Below, piece after piece: positions 24,922 through 32,401 of a stretch of DNA of 64,000 nucleotides. The notes below the pieces were generated by a model, which did no database searches, was not told the origin of the DNA, and worked only from the letters and a program-made list of their open reading frames with translations. Location of the stretch: positions 9,886 to 73,885 of the forward strand of contig JAZNIJ010000239.1 of NCBI GenBank assembly GCA_045577455.1, read 5' to 3'. The stretch comes from SIG653 sp045577455. Lineage in GTDB: Bacteria > Bacillota > Clostridia > Oscillospirales > CAG-382. A program made the position numbers and the translations under genes. The number at the start of each line of letters is the position of its first letter. Positions within the stretch are counted from its first letter, which is position 1.

Positions 24922-25590
24922 CTATGTGTTCACTTTATCTGCGAATGCTTTTAAATATTTTGTTATATTTTCGTCAAGAGAGCTTTCAAAGTATATATCT
25001 GAAGTTTTCATTTTGAAAATTGAAGAAAATAAAACTAAAGCTGCAAGAGTGCTACCTTCCAGGGAAGGGTGGAAAAGGTCAGGATTATAGAGGTTGATGT
25101 CAGAATTGGTGTGAACATCAAGGAAAGCGTCTCCAACGGGAGAAACATTGATATCAAGAAGCTCTGCCGCTTTTACATATCCTTCTTTTAGTTTTGAAGC
25201 CATAACAGATGTTGAACCTCCGCAGTCGGGCAATAAATTGTGTCCTTCCTTATATCCCCACGTCTGATAAAGAAAAACTTCTGCGCCTTTTTCTTTTGCC
25301 TTAGCAACGAGGTTTTTAGCACCTGAGTAGAAGATATCAAAGTTTGTAACAGGGGTTCTGCTTTGCTCTTGAAGTATAACAATATCAAAAGGAGCGTTTT
25401 CTAATTCATATAATACCTGTTTACCGTATTCATTTTCCGGGTCGGCAAATTGTGAAAGGCGATATCCACCGCAGGTTATTGACTTAAGTGAAACGGAAAT
25501 ATTCGTGGCATCACAAATTTTTTGGAAAATAGAAAATGGCATATCATTAAAATATGTAAAGCTGTTGCCGATAAAAAGTATATTTTTCAT
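24922..25590 (-). CDS. SGNH/GDSL hydrolase, DUF4886-like
   Basis: 222-residue putative esterase. Block I is KNILFIGNSFTYFNDMPF with the catalytic serine in GNSFT; block III-like VILQEQSRTPV; and the C-terminal DLFHPS carries the catalytic Asp-His. There is no signal peptide, so it appears cytoplasmic. Ribosome site AGAGGTGG. Related proteins deacetylate sugars, but the substrate is unknown. It is transcribed on its own, facing the hydrogenase operon tail to tail. Confidence 0.85.
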   Translation of the reverse strand: MKNILFIGNSFTYFNDMPFSIFQKICDATNISVSLKSITCGGYRLSQFADPENEYGKQVLYELENAPFDIVILQEQSRTPVTNFDIFYSGAKNLVAKAKEKGAEVFLYQTWGYKEGHNLLPDCGGSTSVMASKLKEGYVKAAELLDINVSPVGDAFLDVHTNSDINLYNPDLFHPSLEGSTLAALVLFSSIFKMKTSDIYFESSLDENITKYLKAFADKVNT

Positions 25591-25614
25591 AAAACCACCT
25601 CTTGCTTTTTTAAA

Positions 25615-25642
25615 ATAATAACATATTTGAGAAAAAAATCAA
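25615..25642 (-). promoter_or_regulatory. Probable promoter of the SGNH hydrolase gene
   Basis: On the minus strand, -35 TTGATT (25637-25642), 16-base spacer, -10 TATTAT (25615-25620), 25 bases before the ATG. Confidence 0.5.
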
Positions 25643-25704
25643 GATATATTTATTTTTTTAATAAAACAATTTTTTAAATGTGGCAATAAAATTTAAAAAA
25701 AATA

Positions 25705-25734
25705 TTGACTTTATGGGGTGTTTTGGTATATAAT
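25705..25734 (+). promoter_or_regulatory. Sigma-A promoter of the pseudouridine synthase gene
   Basis: -35 TTGACT (25705-25710), 18-base spacer, -10 TATAAT (25729-25734). Its position shows that translation must start after about 25741, ruling out upstream in-frame starts. Confidence 0.8.
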
Positions 25735-25752
25735 CAAATATATATAGGGGGA

Positions 25753-26478
25753 ATGGATGTGCAAGAAATTAAACTAATAAGAATACAAAAATATCTGTCC
25801 GATATGGGGATAATGTCTCGACGTGCGGCAGAAAAAGAAATTGAAAAAGGCAACGTTACTGTTAATGGAATTAGAGCGAATGTTGGGGATAAAATTGACC
25901 CTGCAAATGATGCATTGCTCCTTAATGGAAAGCCAATTGCTGAGCAAAATAAGAAATATTATGTTCTTTTGAATAAACCTGCTGGATATATCACATCCAT
26001 GAGCGATGAATTTGGCAGAAAAACCGTTAATGATTTATTAAAGGATATTCCTTGTCGCGTTTATCCTGCGGGTAGATTGGATGCTTCTTCCGAAGGAGCT
26101 CTTATTTGTACGAATGACGGCGATTTTGCTAACCGTGTTATTCATCCGTCAAACAGCCATGAAAAGGTTTATCATGTTTATGCAGAGGGCAGAGTTGCCA
26201 AAGAGAAGCTCCATTTGCTTTCAGAGCTTCGCAGAATAGACAATGTAAAAATTGCTCCTGTTGGAGTTAAGCAGCTTAGAGCTTATCCAACTCACACAAT
26301 AATAGAATTCCGTCTTACGGAGGGAAAAAACCGTCAGATAAGGCGCATGTGTGAGATTGCTGAAATAAAAATAATGCAGTTGAAAAGGATATCTGTTGGT
26401 GCCGTTCACCTTGGTGATTTATCTTCGGGCTCATGGAGACCTCTAACATCTGCAGAAATTAAATCGTTTGGAAAATAA
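25753..26478 (+). CDS. Pseudouridine synthase, RsuA/RluB family
   Basis: 241-residue rRNA-modifying enzyme. An S4 RNA-binding domain (about 5-60: RIQKYLSDMGIMSRRAAEKE, GNVTVNG) precedes the catalytic domain with the motif PAGRLDASSEGALICTNDGD, where the Asp of GRLD is the nucleophile; EGKNRQIRRMCE is the C-terminal signature. The ATG at 25753 touches the GGGGGA run, so a GTG at 25759, six bases from it, may be the real start; both lie after the promoter's predicted start site. RsuA (16S) versus RluB (23S) specificity is not decided. A short 7-base gap links it to the LRR gene. Confidence 0.9.
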   Translation: MDVQEIKLIRIQKYLSDMGIMSRRAAEKEIEKGNVTVNGIRANVGDKIDPANDALLLNGKPIAEQNKKYYVLLNKPAGYITSMSDEFGRKTVNDLLKDIPCRVYPAGRLDASSEGALICTNDGDFANRVIHPSNSHEKVYHVYAEGRVAKEKLHLLSELRRIDNVKIAPVGVKQLRAYPTHTIIEFRLTEGKNRQIRRMCEIAEIKIMQLKRISVGAVHLGDLSSGSWRPLTSAEIKSFGK

Positions 26479-26485
26479 TTGAGAT

Positions 26486-28087
26486 ATGAGATATTTTAAA
26501 ATCTGTTTTTTATTCATAGTTGCAACTGTTTTTGTTTGGGTGCTTTGTTCTTGCGTAACAACTGCTCCAACTGAAGAAGATAATCCTTCGTATGAATATG
26601 GGGTTAGGGGCGAATATGACAGATTATATTATAACGAGTATGAAGACCATATTGTTATAACCGGGTTTGTTTTTAAAGATGATATTCCTGAATGGGATAT
26701 TTCAAATGTGTCTTTTGATTTATCAACATTTTCAATTGACTCAATATCCAGCGACACATCTCAAGAGTTGGTTGACCCTGAAACCGTAGGAGTTTACGAT
26801 TTGGTTATCCCTGAGTATATATCAGGGAAACCCGTTACAAAAATAGGTAAAAACGCCTTTTATAATATAGCTGCGATAAAATCTGTTGTTCTTCCTTCAA
26901 CTTTAACAGAAATTCACGACGGTGCGTTTTATGGTTGCATAAATATACCTTCTTTTGATTTTCCTGCCTCCCTTGTTTCTATTGGGAGAAATGCGTTTGG
27001 AAAATGTACGGAGGTTGTTGAAATTAAAACTCCTGAAAATATGACAGTTATAGGGCCATATGCCTTTTCAGGACTTTCAAACCTCAGATATCTCACAATA
27101 TCCGAAAATGTTGTTGAGGTTAAAGAGGGAGGATTTTCAGGTCTCTCGAATGTTTATGATTTGCAATTGCCTGAAAATCTGGAAATAATAGGTGCAAAAG
27201 CGTTCAGAAAATTTCAGTCCATAACTTCGCTAACAATTCCATCCAATGTTAGTTTTATAGGTCTTGAGGCATTTTATAATTGCAACAATCTTGCTTCGAT
27301 AACTTTTAACGGTGCGCCTGAAATTATTGGAGACCAAGCATTTGCTGTTTGCGGTATTGAACATTTAGATTTGAAAGATGGGATTTCAACATTGGGAAGC
27401 AAGGTTTTTAGAGATTGCACAAATCTTGAAACCGCTAACCTTGGTTCTGTTAAATCAGTTGGATATAATCTTTTTGACGGATGCAAGAATTTGGCAAATA
27501 TCAAGATATCATCATTTATGACGAAATTAACAGGAGGAATGTTTTATAATTGCGATTCTTTGAGCGATGTATCTGTTCCAAATTCTGTTAAAATTGTTGA
27601 AAAATGGGCGTTTTTTAATTGTGATTCTCTTGAGAAAATAGATTTGGGAGCTGTTGAGGTAATAGGCGAAGAATCTTTTATGGGCTGCCTTAATTTAAAA
27701 ACAGTTAAGTTTCCGGATATGCTTTCTATTATCAGCGACAGAGCTTTCAATAAATGTACATCTTTGAATAACATAAAAGTAACTGCTGAAACTGTTGGTA
27801 AAGAAGCGTTTTATTGGTGTACATCTCTTGAAAATGTTGTTTTTTCTGAAACTGTTAAGTATATAGGTGTAAGAGGGTTTGCTCGCTGTATATCTCTCAC
27901 CAATGTTGAGCTTTCGGATGGCGTCATGATATTGGATTCATATTCCTTCGGAGGTAATACCAAGCTGGAAAAGGTTGTTTTCGGAAAAGCAGTTGAAGAT
28001 GTTAAACATGGGGCTTTTGAAAGTTCGTCTCCGAGTTTTGTTGCAGGTAACTCATATACAGAAGAATGGATAAAATCCAATCAATAA
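26486..28087 (+). CDS. Leucine-rich repeat (BspA-type) lipoprotein
   Basis: 533-residue surface lipoprotein. Signal peptide with lipobox VLCSC (Cys about 23), an acidic linker, then about 17 repeats of the LRR_5/BspA type, each about 23 residues, with the frame I-x-x-x-A-F-x-x-C-x-x-L-x-x-V (IGKNAFYNIAAIKSVVLPST, IGEESFMGCLNLKTVKFPDM, VGKEAFYWCTSLENVVFSET). Such proteins are common on gut and oral bacteria and protozoa and are linked to adhesion. The start follows the previous gene by 7 bases with no strong ribosome site, implying translational coupling. Ends shortly after the repeat cap (GNSYTEEWIKSNQ). Confidence 0.9.
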   Translation: MRYFKICFLFIVATVFVWVLCSCVTTAPTEEDNPSYEYGVRGEYDRLYYNEYEDHIVITGFVFKDDIPEWDISNVSFDLSTFSIDSISSDTSQELVDPETVGVYDLVIPEYISGKPVTKIGKNAFYNIAAIKSVVLPSTLTEIHDGAFYGCINIPSFDFPASLVSIGRNAFGKCTEVVEIKTPENMTVIGPYAFSGLSNLRYLTISENVVEVKEGGFSGLSNVYDLQLPENLEIIGAKAFRKFQSITSLTIPSNVSFIGLEAFYNCNNLASITFNGAPEIIGDQAFAVCGIEHLDLKDGISTLGSKVFRDCTNLETANLGSVKSVGYNLFDGCKNLANIKISSFMTKLTGGMFYNCDSLSDVSVPNSVKIVEKWAFFNCDSLEKIDLGAVEVIGEESFMGCLNLKTVKFPDMLSIISDRAFNKCTSLNNIKVTAETVGKEAFYWCTSLENVVFSETVKYIGVRGFARCISLTNVELSDGVMILDSYSFGGNTKLEKVVFGKAVEDVKHGAFESSSPSFVAGNSYTEEWIKSNQ

Positions 28088-28104
28088 TAGAAAGTTGTGA
28101 TTAA

Positions 28105-28716
28105 ATGAGTAAAATAACTCTTGGTATATTTGGAGGGTCATTTGACCCGCCTCATGTTGGGCATATCAGGTTATGTAGTGAATTTTCAAAGGTTGTTGGT
28201 TCTAAAATCTATGTTATGCCCGCAAAGGTTTCTCCGTTTAAACAACAAAAAAGTTTTGGTGCAACCGATGAGGACAGAATGGAAATGTGCAAACTTGCTT
28301 TTTCTTCAATCAAAGGCGTTGAAATAAGTGATTTTGAGCTTAGAAAAGAAGAAGTCAGCTATACTTATAAAACTGTTGAACATTTTTTAAGTATAAATCC
28401 AAACGAAAAAATATGCCTATGCGTTGGAGCAGATTGTCTTGAATCGTTGGAATGCTGGGCAAATGCAGAGTATCTTTTCAAAAATTGTTCGTTTGTTGCT
28501 GCATACAGATATGAAGACGGCAACAGGTCTTTTGGAGAAGCGATGCAACGGTTAAAAATTAAATACAATGCCGATATAATTTCTTTGGGATATGACCCAA
28601 TTTCTGCTTCATCAACAGAAATAAGAGAGGCAATTTCAGAAGGAAGAAATATAGAAGGGCTTCTTTCAGACGAAGTTGCGCTTTATATAAAAGAAAAAGG
28701 TTTGTATGGAGGTTAA
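28105..28716 (+). CDS. nadD: Nicotinate-nucleotide adenylyltransferase NadD
   Basis: 203-residue enzyme of NAD synthesis that adenylates nicotinate mononucleotide. The nucleotidyltransferase motif GIFGGSFDPPHVGHIRLC is at the N-terminus and the phosphate-binding ISASSTEIREAI near the C-terminus. Length is normal. The order nadD-yqeK-rsfS is the conserved Firmicutes cluster. The ribosome site is weak. Confidence 0.95.
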   Translation: MSKITLGIFGGSFDPPHVGHIRLCSEFSKVVGSKIYVMPAKVSPFKQQKSFGATDEDRMEMCKLAFSSIKGVEISDFELRKEEVSYTYKTVEHFLSINPNEKICLCVGADCLESLECWANAEYLFKNCSFVAAYRYEDGNRSFGEAMQRLKIKYNADIISLGYDPISASSTEIREAISEGRNIEGLLSDEVALYIKEKGLYGG

Positions 28717-28721
28717 GGTCT

Positions 28722-29324
28722 GTGAATATTAAAAGAGAAGATGTATTGAAATTACTTGTACTTTCTCCGCGTAGATATGAACATACTTTAGGAACTGAAA
28801 AAACAGCTCTTGTTCTTGCACGCACACATTATCCGTTTTTAGATGAAGAAAAGGTGAGCGTTTCCGCTTTGTTACACGATCTGACAAAGGAATATACTGT
28901 CCAAGAGCATATTTCGGTTGCCCGTAAATATGGGTATGAGTTTTCAGAATTTGAACTTTTGTCTCCAAAGTTGCTTCATTCAAAAACAGCATCATATATA
29001 GCAAGGCACGAGTTGAAATTACCTGATGATGTTTGTGATGCAATTTATTATCACACAACGGGAAAACCTGAAATGAAACCTCTTGAAACAATAATTTATT
29101 TTGCAGACTACATTGAGGAAACGAGAAAAGATGAGGTTTGTGTTGAACTTAGAGAAAAGTACCTTTCGCTTTTGGAAAAAACAGAAAAAAACGATGCATT
29201 AAACAAAGCATTGGTTCTTTCGTTTGATTATACAATAGTTAATCTTATGGAAAAAAGCAAGATTATTGACCAAAATACAATAAATGCAAGAAATTACTAT
29301 TTATTGAAAACATTAACAAAATAG
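28722..29324 (+). CDS. yqeK: HD-domain hydrolase YqeK (symmetrical Ap4A hydrolase)
   Basis: 200-residue HD-superfamily phosphohydrolase; YqeK proteins hydrolyse diadenosine tetraphosphate. Metal ligands: RRYEHTLGTEKTA, LLHDLTKEY (HD pair), LLHSKTASYIAR and FADYIEETRKDE. Begins with GTG at 28722, 9 bases after GGAGG located in the end of nadD. Five bases separate it from nadD, fourteen from rsfS. Confidence 0.92.
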   Translation: MNIKREDVLKLLVLSPRRYEHTLGTEKTALVLARTHYPFLDEEKVSVSALLHDLTKEYTVQEHISVARKYGYEFSEFELLSPKLLHSKTASYIARHELKLPDDVCDAIYYHTTGKPEMKPLETIIYFADYIEETRKDEVCVELREKYLSLLEKTEKNDALNKALVLSFDYTIVNLMEKSKIIDQNTINARNYYLLKTLTK

Positions 29325-29338
29325 TTAAGGAGAAAAAA

Positions 29339-29692
29339 ATGGAAAAATTAACAAAAGAGCAGGAATATAATCTTGCTAAAGAAATGATGAAAGCATTAGA
29401 TGATAAAAAAGGAATGGATGTAACGATATTAGAGGTTGGGAAGAAAACTGTTCTAACAGATTATTTTGTTATTGCAACAGGAACTTCCGGAACTCATGTA
29501 AACGCATTGGCAGATGAAGTTGAGTTTAAGTTAAAAACAGACCATAAAATATCACCTATGAGCGTTCAGGGAAAAAATGAATGGGTTCTTATGGACTATG
29601 GATTTGTTGTTGTGCATATATTCACTCAGGAGGCAAGAAAGCATTATAATCTCGAAAAACTCTGGGAAAACGCCGAGGTTATTGCAGAATAG
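29339..29692 (+). CDS. rsfS: Ribosome silencing factor RsfS
   Basis: 117-residue factor that binds ribosomal protein uL14 and blocks subunit joining under starvation. Family features: KKGMDVTILEV, LTDYFVIATGTSGTHVNALA and WVLMDYGFVVVHIFTQEAR followed by YNLEKLW. Ribosome site AAGGAG. Third gene of the nadD-yqeK-rsfS cluster. Confidence 0.96.
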   Translation: MEKLTKEQEYNLAKEMMKALDDKKGMDVTILEVGKKTVLTDYFVIATGTSGTHVNALADEVEFKLKTDHKISPMSVQGKNEWVLMDYGFVVVHIFTQEARKHYNLEKLWENAEVIAE

Positions 29693-29699
29693 AGTAGAC

Positions 29700-29721
29700 C
29701 TCCTTAACAAATAAAAAGGAG
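29700..29721 (+). promoter_or_regulatory. Possible hairpin hiding the ribosome site of the MORN gene
   Basis: CTCCTT (29700-29705) is the exact complement of AAGGAG (29716-29721), the ribosome site of the MORN gene, with a 10-base loop between. It starts 8 bases after the rsfS stop. It could damp translation or couple it to rsfS. Confidence 0.35.
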
Positions 29722-29729
29722 AGAGAACC

Positions 29730-32342
29730 ATGATACTAATGAAATGTAGGAAATGCCTCAGAGAGCTTACCGATTATGATGACTCTGGAAAGGTATACTG
29801 CGAGTATTGTAAAAAAGAATGGCAATATGATATTGATAAGCTCCCGCGTCAAGGAGTTTTAGAGCTTCCTGAAGGAACATATGAGGGCTTGATATTGAAA
29901 AACCGCCCCTTTGGTAATGGTAAACTCACTCTTAAAACAGGTGAAGTTTATGAGGGTGAATGGACGGAAGGAAAGCTAACTGGAAAAGGAAAGCTCACAA
30001 CAGCAGACAGCGTTTATGAAGGTGAGTTTCAAGGCGGTGTTCCTGATGGGGAGGGTGTTGTAAGATATAATAACGGTGATGCTTGCGAGGGTAGCTGGAA
30101 AGAGGGAATGCCCCACGGAAAATGCCTTTGTACATTTGCAAACGGAGACAGATATGAGGGATTCCTTTTTGAAGGAGAATATCAGGGCCAAGGCGTTTTG
30201 AAAAACGAGCTTGGAGAATATAGAGGAGAATTTCTTTCAGGGCAATATTCCGGAGACGGTGATATGGTTTATTCGGATGATTCTCATTATGAAGGTCATT
30301 GGGAACAAGGAAAAAGAAGTGGAACAGGTAAATTCCGTTCTTCGGGCGGACTTGTTTACAATGGTAATTGGGAAAATGATTTATATGATGGTGAGGGAGA
30401 ATTAAAGCTCTCTGACGGAACTGTTTATAAGGGTTCATTTTCTGAAGGAAAATATGATGGAAAGGGTGTGTTGAAAACTCCATCATATTCATACGAAGGT
30501 GATTTTTCCAACGGATTTAAGCAGGGGCAAGGTAATTTGACATCAGAAACTGAAGAATATTCAGGAAGTTTCAAAAACGATGTTTATCATGGAGAAGGAA
30601 CACTTAAAAACAGCGAATACACCTATAGTGGAAATTTTGAAAATGGTGTAAAAAGCGGTAAAGGCAAAATAATATATACAACAGGCATCGAATATGAAGG
30701 CGATTTCGTTAATGGTTATATTGAAGGCGAAGGCGTATATAAAACCCAGAACGGAGATGTTTACTTTGGAACTGTTTCAGGAGGAAAAGTAACAGGCAAG
30801 GGAGAAATAAAGTATGCCAACGGTGATGTGTATATAGGCGAAGTTGTTGACCTTATTAAAAATGGAACAGGAGAATTTACAACCTCATCTTTAAAGTATT
30901 CGGGCAGTTGGAATAACGATTTGTATGATGGTAAGGGTATTCTTACAGAGCCGGATTTTACTTACGAAGGTGATTTTTCATCAGGCGTTAAAGAAGGTAA
31001 TGCGGTTTGCACTTTTGCAAATGGTGAAAAATTTTATGGTGAATATTCAGGTGATATCCCCTCGAAAGGAAAGTTGAATTTTTCGGGTAATGTTTTTGAA
31101 GGTAGCTTTGAAAACGGAGATATTGCTCTTGGAATATTGACATCAGAAAACGGTGATATTTATAATGGAAGTCTGGTAAACAGAAAATACCAAGGGATTG
31201 GTACTTTAAAAACATCCGATGGAAATTTAATAGAAGGTGAATTTTTACATGGAGAATTCAGTGGGAACGGAAAAATAACATATGCAAACGGCAATGTTGC
31301 GGAAGGCAGCTTTGTGAATTATCTGCTTCATGGTGCCGGAAAAGAGACTCTTGTTGACGGTGAAACATATAGAGGTGAATTTGCAGACGGAAAACGCCAT
31401 GGAATGGGCGAATGTGTTTTTTCAAATAAAGAAATTTATTCGGGAACTTTCACATTTGGTTGTTGTACAGGAACAGGAACTTATATCTATGCAAACGGCG
31501 AAAGATATGAGGGGGCTGTTGAGAATAAACAGCGTCACGGTGTTGGAAAAATGACATATACCAACGGAAATGTCTATGAAGGAGACTGGGTAAACGGTTT
31601 TAAAACAGGAAAAGGCACTCTTCTGTTTTCTAATGGAGATATATATGTTGGTGAGTTTTCTGGAGATAAAATTCAGGGCAAGGGTAAGAAGAACTATGCT
31701 AAGGGCTCTGTGTATGAAGGTGATTTTGTTGACGGAAAGCGCGAAGGAAATGGAAAAATCACTTGGAAAGACGGCAGCTACTATTTTGGCGGTTATGTTG
31801 CTGACAAAAGAACGGGTGAAGGAGAGTTTGTTTCTGCTTCAGGCGATGTATATAAAGGCGGTTTTAAAGAAGGAAAAAAACACGGAAATGGAGTTCTTAC
31901 CTATAGCAATGGTATAACATATAAGGGCGGCTTTGTTGAAAACGAATTCTCTGGTGATGGTGAATATGTAAGCCCGGAAGAAAGCTATATTGGTTCCTTC
32001 CTAAAAGGTTGTAAAGATGGTAATGGAACACTTTCGACTAAATTCGGCGAGTATATTGGCGGATTCAAAGAAGGTAAAAAGAGCGGAAAAGGCATATACA
32101 AATATGCTTGCGGCGATGTATATGATGGCGGCTTTGAAAATGGTAGGCGCAACGGTCGTGGGATATATACATGGGTAAGCGGCACCGTTTATGATGGCGT
32201 TTGGAAAAACGGAAGAAGATGCGGTGAAGGTAAACTGGTTAAAAATGGCGAAATAATTTTTGAAGGACTTTGGAAAGGTGATAACCCAATAAGGGCTGAT
32301 GAAGCGCAGGAGATTGCTTCAGAATCAAATAATGAAGTTTAA
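29730..32342 (+). CDS. Giant MORN-repeat protein with N-terminal zinc ribbon
   Basis: 870 residues. An N-terminal zinc ribbon has C6/C9 and C24/C27 (CRKCLRELTDY, CEYCKKEW). From about residue 48 to 850 the protein is an unbroken row of roughly 35 MORN repeats of about 23 residues, with the pattern Y-x-G-x-F-x-x-G-x-x-x-G-x-G (YEGDWVNGFKTGKGTLLFSN, YEGDFVDGKREGNGKITW). It ends with a short acidic tail. No signal peptide, membrane helix or enzyme domain. MORN repeats form extended beta rods that bind lipids or proteins; the bacterial role is unknown. Placed between rsfS (37-base gap) and leuS, an unusual neighbourhood. Confidence 0.92.
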   Translation: MILMKCRKCLRELTDYDDSGKVYCEYCKKEWQYDIDKLPRQGVLELPEGTYEGLILKNRPFGNGKLTLKTGEVYEGEWTEGKLTGKGKLTTADSVYEGEFQGGVPDGEGVVRYNNGDACEGSWKEGMPHGKCLCTFANGDRYEGFLFEGEYQGQGVLKNELGEYRGEFLSGQYSGDGDMVYSDDSHYEGHWEQGKRSGTGKFRSSGGLVYNGNWENDLYDGEGELKLSDGTVYKGSFSEGKYDGKGVLKTPSYSYEGDFSNGFKQGQGNLTSETEEYSGSFKNDVYHGEGTLKNSEYTYSGNFENGVKSGKGKIIYTTGIEYEGDFVNGYIEGEGVYKTQNGDVYFGTVSGGKVTGKGEIKYANGDVYIGEVVDLIKNGTGEFTTSSLKYSGSWNNDLYDGKGILTEPDFTYEGDFSSGVKEGNAVCTFANGEKFYGEYSGDIPSKGKLNFSGNVFEGSFENGDIALGILTSENGDIYNGSLVNRKYQGIGTLKTSDGNLIEGEFLHGEFSGNGKITYANGNVAEGSFVNYLLHGAGKETLVDGETYRGEFADGKRHGMGECVFSNKEIYSGTFTFGCCTGTGTYIYANGERYEGAVENKQRHGVGKMTYTNGNVYEGDWVNGFKTGKGTLLFSNGDIYVGEFSGDKIQGKGKKNYAKGSVYEGDFVDGKREGNGKITWKDGSYYFGGYVADKRTGEGEFVSASGDVYKGGFKEGKKHGNGVLTYSNGITYKGGFVENEFSGDGEYVSPEESYIGSFLKGCKDGNGTLSTKFGEYIGGFKEGKKSGKGIYKYACGDVYDGGFENGRRNGRGIYTWVSGTVYDGVWKNGRRCGEGKLVKNGEIIFEGLWKGDNPIRADEAQEIASESNNEV

Positions 32343-32401
32343 TTATTGTTGAGTTATCTCTAATATATAAGCAGTTCAATTTTGAGAGGAGTTTTAATTT
32401 A

